From Geosiphon pyriformis (Eukaryota > Glomeromycota > Glomeromycetes > Archaeosporales > Geosiphonaceae), in assembly GCA_016748015.1 (NCBI GenBank), contig JAAOMT010000139.1, positions 62,001-126,000 on the forward strand: DNA of 64,000 nt, written 5' to 3'. Below, piece by piece: positions 57,810 to 64,000 of the stretch. The translations under genes and the position numbers were made by a program. A model generated the notes under the pieces. It saw nothing but the letters and a program-made list of their open reading frames with translations, made no database searches and was not told where the DNA came from. How positions within the stretch are numbered: position 1 is the first letter of the stretch; each line of letters starts with the position of its first letter.

Positions 57810-59221
57810 ATGAATTTGGAAAACTACAACGATCTCAAACAATATTTGGAAACATTAACAATCCCAACAGATTGGTCTCCAAATGAAAAACATCGACTAC
57901 AACAACAAGCCAAACAATATTTTCTACACAACAACATTATTTATTATCGAAATTTCAAAAACCCAGACAAACCACTCAGATTAATACAAGAACAAGAAAA
58001 AGAGACTATATTATACAACATGCACTCAGATCCTTCATCAGCCCACTTCGGAAAAGACAGCACCACTCAAAGAACACTAGAATACTACTTTTGGCCTCGA
58101 ATGAAAAAAGACATTCACGAATATGTCGAATCTTGTGATAGTTGTCAAAGAAGAGGAGGAACTCGCCCTACAGAATCTTTAAACCCAATCAAAGTTGGAC
58201 AGCCTTTTAACAGAGTTGGTATCAATTTAGTCAGACCACTACCTATCACAAACCAAGGAAACCATTATATTGCAGTAGTTGTAGACTATCTCACCAAATG
58301 GCCTAAAGCCAGAGCCATTCAATGGGCAGATGCAAAATCAGTAGCAAACTTTATCTATGAAGACATTATTTGTAGACATAGATGCCCAATAGAACTTTTA
58401 TCTGATTAAGGAACACATTTTGTGAACAATTTAATCCAGAAAATTTGTGAACGATTTAATATCAAGAGACTATTATCTTCACCCTATCATCCACAAACAA
58501 ATGGACTTATAGAATGGTTTAACAGAATATTGTGTAAATCATTAGCCAAAGTTTCAACTGATTTTGAGCAAGAATGGGATCTCTTTATTCCATCAGTGTT
58601 ACTAGCATATAGGACACTAAAACAAGATACCACAAAACACACACTATTTGATTTAACTTATGGAAGGATGGCAATGTTACCAATTAGTTTCACAGTGGAA
58701 ACATACCCAGCACAATCAATCGATAAAAACAATTTTCAAGAAATGCTTCAGCAAAAAGCCTACACTCTGCTTAGCACATTAGAAGGAAAACAATGAATAG
58801 CAGCCACCCATATTGAACACTCCCAAGCTCAACAAAAAGAATGGCATGATGACAAATTGCCTCCAGTTACCAATGAATTTAAAATTGGAAACAAAGTTCT
58901 CTTACACAGAACTAAAGCTGAAAAACAATGGAGTAGAAAATTTGAAAATAAATGAGATGGACCATTCTTTATTCATGAAGTTTTAGGCAATGGATCATAC
59001 AAGCTAAGACTTGATGACAAAATTTTAGTAAAAGTTGCACATGGAGATCGTTTGAAACACTATAATTCCAGAAACAATCCTGAACCATTAATTCCACAAA
59101 TTGGTACACATTTCCCTTTAATCAATCCCAAAGACATTCCCCTTTAATCAATTCCAAAGACATTCCCCAAAATTTAGAACCAATAGTTGTCATTGAACAG
59201 CCTCCCAACTTGAATACTTAA
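57810..59221 (+). pseudogene. Element C integrase
   Basis: Open at 57810-58409 and 58422-58796. The HHCC zinc-binding region is intact (MHSDPSSAHFG, ESCDSCQRR). The core has GINLVRPLP with Asn for the first Asp (shared with B), ELLSD followed by a stop, and NGLIEWFNR with Glu kept. The GPF-type C-terminal region has DGPFFIHEVLGNGSYKLRLD. A 26-base tandem duplication (about 59110-59165) shifts the last codons. There is no chromodomain. Confidence 0.9.
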
Positions 59222-59384
59222 TTTAAATTTATTATTATAGTTATCTTCTTATAATTTAGAAACAATCTTACAAAAACAAAACAAAAATAACATAAAAACT
59301 CATATATCAAAAATAATTTTCTTTTATTTCAAATTGCTTATAATGACTATTCCTTAAAACATTCAACAATTATCCCAAAAACTA

Positions 59385-60062
59385 ATGTTAGCTTTAAAAA
59401 CAATACCTGAATTATCCATTACTGTTACTGAAAACCACATTAATTATATCCAAACAGAAGTAGTTACAAATTTAGCCCCAAATTTATGAAAATATCACCC
59501 GTATAAGAAGAACACAAGAAGCTATACTGGAATTCACTTGCCAGAACTTTTAAAGCTTGCTTTAAGAGAAAACCTAATGCTCACTCCAATTAGTATTCCA
59601 CCAAATACTACAATTCAACAAAGACTTCAACTGTGTCTCAATGAGGAAAACACTGAATATCCTCCAATCTATAGATATTTTCACATTGGAAAAACACTCT
59701 ACGAATGGAAACTGGAACTTACAACAGCAAACTTCACAAAAAAAGCTATTCAGAAACAACTCCACAACGAATTCAAGACAACAGCTGGATCAACAAACAG
59801 TCGCTACAGGCTCAGAGCTGCTTTTAGACTTTATAATCTATTCCACACCTGTAAAAACATACTACAAAACCCAATTTTTCAATCTTTAAAGATTCAATAC
59901 ATTGGAAAGCTCACAAAACTGAAATTTCAACAATTTTCAGACCAAATTTCTTTAATAATTTTGGATTATTATCTGGAAATAACAAACAGTACTTGGACTT
60001 TGATGGAGCTCGATCTTGAGGAGGAGGTTATGTTACCAGATAAAATTAGAGATATTATTTAG
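59385..60062 (+). pseudogene. Element C ORF3, nearly intact accessory ORF
   Basis: 225 codons from ATG (MLALKTIPELSITVTEN) with one internal TGA near codon 34, then open from 59538 to the stop at 60060-60062. Features: PPNTTIQQRLQLCLNEE, YRYFHIGKTLYEWKLEL, AIQKQLHNEFKTTAGSTN, RYRLRAAFRLYNLFHTCKNI, YIGKLTKLKFQQFSDQISL and a final acidic LDLEEEVMLPDKI. The last 10-11 codons lie inside the LTR (from 60031), and the polypurine tract is part of the Glu codons. No signal peptide or membrane segment is visible. I do not recognise the family. Confidence 0.8.
60018..60027 (+). promoter_or_regulatory. Element C polypurine tract
   Basis: GAGGAGGAGG, three bases before the 3' LTR, also coding for the Glu run of ORF3. 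The same block is aaggaggagg in B and gaggagaag in A. Confidence 0.7.
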
Positions 60063-61014
60063 CATAAAATTATTTTATAATTCCTATCATTAATTAGCAT
60101 ATATTATCGTTTCAAATTATCACTTATTACATTAGCAAAAATGTCCGAAATTATCATTTAATTAATAATCCAAATTGTACATAACACAAATGTAACCTAA
60201 TTGCAATGATCAATCATGCAATACCCTGAACTATGTAACATTCAAAAGTTTGCCGAAATTTGTAGAAATTCACTGAAATAATTGATAGTTCACTGAAATA
60301 TCTAATAGTTTGCAGAAATAACTTGTAGTTCACCAAAATGTATCTTTAGTTCAGCGAAATTATAGAAAATAGCAAAGTTCAAATTCATAGAATAGTGTTA
60401 TAACAAGTTGTATAAAAGAAGAGCTTTTTTCTTTGAGAAAATGTATCTTACTTTAGATTTATCACTTAGAACCACTCCTACACACACAAAAAAAAATAAA
60501 TATAAAATAATTCGAAAAACCAAAAACTTTTTAATTATTACACTTAGAAAATTCTCAAAACTCAACTAACGTTTTGAAATTGATTAGCTACCAATTTCAA
60601 TAAACTGTTAATGACTTCAGGCCTGGATTGAAAATGTCTCCCTTGACAGAATTCTATTTCTTTTACATTTTTTTTATTTTTTTTTTATTTTCTTACTATA
60701 ATCATTAGGGTAGCCTACAGACAAAATTCCTGTAGAAGAGTTGACTTTCACAGCAAAGTAACTACACATTTTTTTTAGTGAGCTTCCAGACAAGTATTTT
60801 CTGGGAAAGAGTTGACGTTTACTACAATGTAACTACATAAAGCAACTGATACAGAATTGGTTATTCCACTTATAAGCCCAGCAGTTCAAATTATAGGAGA
60901 TAATTTGAAGATAAATTCAGTTATTGGAGGTTCAACCACATTCAGAAAACGTGAATTCACAGCAAACAAGTATCAACAACATTTAAAAAAAGAGACCAAA
61001 AACCTCCAGTAACA
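60031..61014 (+). repeat. Element C 3' LTR (984 bases)
   Basis: TGTTACCAG start, TAACA end, aligned with 51138-52093. The same U3 array lies at about 60240-60360. Confidence 0.93.
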
Positions 61015-62030
61015 TCACCATTAAAACCCATATGTAAAGACTTTACAATTTTTAAAACCAAAATTTTCAACTTATGAAATCTGGAAAAATTCTTTGTAAA
61101 AACACCATCAAAGTTCTTAAACCAACTTTTCTTAAAAATTTTATTGACTAAAAGACATACTGTCTTACAAACAGTATTCTACATTGTATTTAGATTCAAA
61201 AACCTCTTGAATATAACAAACTTATTAAAGAACAACACCACATTAGCTGCTATAGCATCTTTGAATTTATTCTATTTTACTTTATTAGCATCTTTAATAT
61301 TAAACTTTCAATGATTCTTATTTATTTGCTTGTACAGAAGGTTTAGCTGTACATCTAACAAGTTACTCAAATCTACAAAAATAGAAACAGCCTGATGATT
61401 AGTGTTAAAATAATCTTTAATATTTATAATATCATAATCTATTACTGTATTAATTAAGTTTGAAGAAATAAATACATAGTCAATTGTTTTCTTAATACCT
61501 CTAAAATTTTTTCAAGTTGATGTTTTTGCAGCTGAACTCCCAACCAATGAATTAACCAGCTCTAAGCTAAGACATTTTTTAAAATTAACACATTTGTAGA
61601 AACTATCTTTATTAAAATCACTACTTAAAATAATGAAAAAAGACTCATTTACAGTTTTTGAAATTAAAGAATTGACTTTATCAGCCTAAAATAAATGCAC
61701 AGCCAGTATTATATCAGCATATAGCCACAGAATTAAAACAAAAAATCTATTTTTAAAAAGCAATCTAACAGAAAAAAGATGACCAAGAACTTTAGAAACC
61801 CTATATACATGTTATATTAAGACAATATTTATAATAATTGCAACATCAGAACCCAAGTAACCAAAGTCTAAACCAGAAACAAAAAAACAAATACCATTAA
61901 ACTTATTAGCAATTCACAAGTAGATCTTTTTTTTTAATTTTGTTTTAGTAATAATTGAAATTAAATTGTTCATATTTTTGTGTTAACAAATAATATCTTC
62001 TTGTTTTACAGGATTGTTCATATTCCTAAT
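61015..62030 (-). pseudogene. LINE 2 ORF2, part 1 (endonuclease)
   Basis: It starts near ATG 62019-62021 (MNNPVKQEDIIC, a stop, then HKNMNNLISIITKTKL). The catalytic Glu of the ETK-type motif is Lys. Further on are KKTIDYVFISSNLINTVIDY and NTNHQAVSIFVDL, which keeps the His that LINE 1 has lost. It ends KNFSRFHKLKILVLKIVKSL before element C. Stops at Trp and other codons. Confidence 0.8.
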
Positions 62031-64000
62031 ATTACATGTGGCAACTTTTTATATTTAATCAGTCATTAATGAGAAAAAATATTTAAATTTAAACTTTTAT
62101 TGTCCAATTTGATTAACAATTCCAAAACCATATCTGATAAATTATTCAATTTCTTCCCAAACTTCTTAATAATTAATTAATTCAAAGATATTATTCTTGT
62201 TACAGTTTTATTACAAATGACCACACCTGAATCTTTATTTATTACTATATTTGTCTTTTGATTCTGTGATAAAAGAATTATTAATGGTTAATATTCAGAA
62301 TTAGACTAAGAAATTATTGGCTTGAATGCATTCAACCTCTTAGCCAGTTCACTAACTTGCTCTATAAAGCTGACAAAACTATACTCAAAAGTGGCAAATC
62401 TGTTATTTATATCCAAAAAAACCAGTAGAAAAGATTTTGTATTCAAAAATGAACCAACATCAAAAGAAACTACAGGCTTTACATAAAAAGAGAAACCACT
62501 AACAACTTAAGCCCAAGTTTTATCTTTAAACAAAACTGGACAAGTAATTGGTATTTGTTTCTTTTTATATATACTTACCAGACAATTTTGATCCTGAGAA
62601 CTAATTATCTGCTTACTGTAATCACCAAAATTCTTATTTACTAAACATATACCAAAAACATAATCAAATTGTTTATATTAAGCATAACAGATTAAAAAAA
62701 GACCAGTCCAATGCAGAATTACATCTTTAAAAACTGAAACAGAACCAATAACAGTTTTTTTAAATGTTTTATCTCGAAAATAAATTACAGTACACTTATC
62801 ATGCACATATAAACTTGGATTATGGCCAATAAAACAAGTTTTTTTATTATAAAATTCCATCAAATTAGAAAGATTATAGACTGTGGTACCAACTGGCAAA
62901 ATATATAATAAAGTTCAATACTAATCTCTTAATATCCATAATTGTTTATTATAGCCAATACTATTCATACAGAATCCTTACTTATAAGAACTAATTACTT
63001 GAATATAATCAAACTAACAACTTCAAATAACTTAAACTCAACTAAAGTTTTTTGTTAAAAACCAATCAGTTATATTTTAATTAAAACTACTTTATCAAAT
63101 TTGGAAAAAACTGATTCCACAGCCAATTTAAGAAGATTGACTGGAATTTTTTTGACAATAATTTTCCAATTTATACAGTTGTTTGTTTTCTTAATATTAA
63201 TATTAACAAGAATTTTCTTATTGATAGCCAATTCTTTAGTTTTTTGCAAATTTAAATCCAAAGTAAAAAAAGACCTAATTATCTTTAAAAATTTTGAAAA
63301 AGTAGAAGCTCTTCCAAAACCATCAATTTGATAGAAAATTTTTTTAATTGCAATTAATTTATTATCATTAGTTTTGTCTAGTACAGTAGATAGTTCAATA
63401 TTTAATATGAAAAATTTAACTAGCTTAAAATTGCACCTATTTAAAACATGTAACTTAACTGTTAACAAATGCTTAACACCAAAAAACTTAGGAACTGAAA
63501 GTGTTAAAATATCATCATTATTATTGCTTAAATTATTGAAAAATTTTTTTTTTGGTTAGCTACTTAAAACATATGTTCTGATATGTGTTTTTTTAGATGT
63601 GATATTGATTATTATATTATTAACTTCTGAAGCATTTAAATCTATATAGCTGGTTTCTTTTACAACTGTATTTTTCATGTTCTTTAAGTCTGATATATCA
63701 CTGATATGGCTTGTTTTGCTATTTATTTTACTGTCTTAAGATCTCATAGGCTTGTTATCATTAGTAATTATATCTGTAAAATTTAAAAGATCAGTAGACA
63801 TCTCAATCATATTGTCAACAATAGTAGGTTTCTTGGATTTTTTATAAGAAACACTACATGAGTAAATACTTATTAAACATTTGGTTTTGACATTAAACTA
63901 AGTCTTTAATCTAACTAAACTAAATACCAACCCATTAGCAAAAAAATTTACTGATTTTATAATCATAAATAAAAATATGTTAGAAGAAATAACTATGAAA
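62031..64000 (-). pseudogene. LINE 2 ORF1
   Basis: Ser/Asn-rich N-terminal part (about 63500-63960), then an open stretch 63070-63468 with KKIFYQIDGFGRASTFSKF and the RRM-like IIVKKIPVNLLK and VFSKFDKVVLIKI. The knuckle region at 62678-62899 has NLSNLMEFYNKKTCFIGHNP and SVFKDVILHWTGLFLICYA, and 62031-62670 is a coiled-coil-like C-terminal part with stops. The 5' end is near or past the right edge. Confidence 0.78.

Larger units (their letters stand above)
51138..61014 (+). mobile_element. Element C: family I LTR retrotransposon
   Basis: Full-length inactivated copy of 9.9 kb, plus strand, inside LINE 2 ORF2 between endonuclease and RT. The flanking four bases are TTGC (left) and TCAC (right), differing by two transitions; a four-base duplication restores the LINE frame and length. 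It has the largest number of long open stretches among the three family I copies. Confidence 0.92.
47643..64000 (-). mobile_element. LINE 2: minus-strand LINE split by element C
   Basis: Two minus-strand parts (61015-64000 and 47643-51137) form one LINE: ORF1, ORF2 endonuclease, then across element C the RT, RNase H and C-terminal region. The frame is kept across C: after removing C plus four bases, the alignment to LINE 1 around YDKFVLLLIKWKSLN has no gap. The 5' end is near or beyond the right edge. The 3' end is lost inside the last ORF2 domain, at the junction with E. Confidence 0.83.

Noticed and set aside
59102-59167. 26-base tandem duplication near the end of element C pol
   Set aside because: A local replication slip in one copy only; A and B lack it, so no functional meaning is likely.

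Overview
The window is a very AT-rich stretch of a eukaryotic, most likely fungal, genome. The only host gene I can support is the 3' end of an electron transfer flavoprotein alpha subunit gene (38-310), with an 85-base GT..AG intron. Almost everything from about 1.4 kb to the right edge is transposable elements inserted into one another. The LINE type (RRM-bearing ORF1, ORF2 with AP-endonuclease, FVDD reverse transcriptase and RNase H) and the Sel1 repeats resemble, as I recall them, the large repeat-laden genomes of arbuscular mycorrhizal fungi (Glomeromycotina). That placement is inference.

Layout. (1) 311-1390 is AT-rich spacer with a TTA microsatellite. (2) 1390-3330 is an extremely AT-decayed LINE remnant on the minus strand. 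(3) One LINE ('LINE 1', plus strand) is spread over 3430-42120 in four pieces. Three LTR retrotransposons split it: element A (4421-14233, minus), element D (14783-26981, plus) and element B (30712-40793, plus). Element D is itself split by a 2051-base Tc1/mariner-pogo-like transposon (22624-24674) carrying a Sel1-repeat/transposase-tail fusion. (4) 42165-44700 holds a small LINE fragment and a LINE-like element with an ORF1 but no visible ORF2 ('LINE 3'). (5) From 44725 comes a second nest: ORF1 of 'LINE 4', broken by partial element E (45591-47642). E is fused to minus-strand 'LINE 2' (47643-51137 and 61015-64000), which is split by element C (51138-61014, plus).

A, B and C are one Ty3/gypsy-like family (family I); D and E are a diverged second family (II). 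Both have an unusual plan: gag with a CCHC knuckle, aspartic protease, a cysteine-rich domain of unknown function, a trimeric-type dUTPase, RT, RNase H, integrase and a third ORF that in family I runs into the 3' LTR. All copies are broken by stops and frameshifts, most by C-to-T or G-to-A changes, and most have lost catalytic residues. The LTR U3 regions carry 10/20-base-phased motif arrays upstream of a TATA box.

A 20-N gap at 39647-39666 is flanked by a 234-base identical duplication and is almost certainly an assembly artefact. All calls come from reading the sequence by eye and from remembered family features; no database search was possible.
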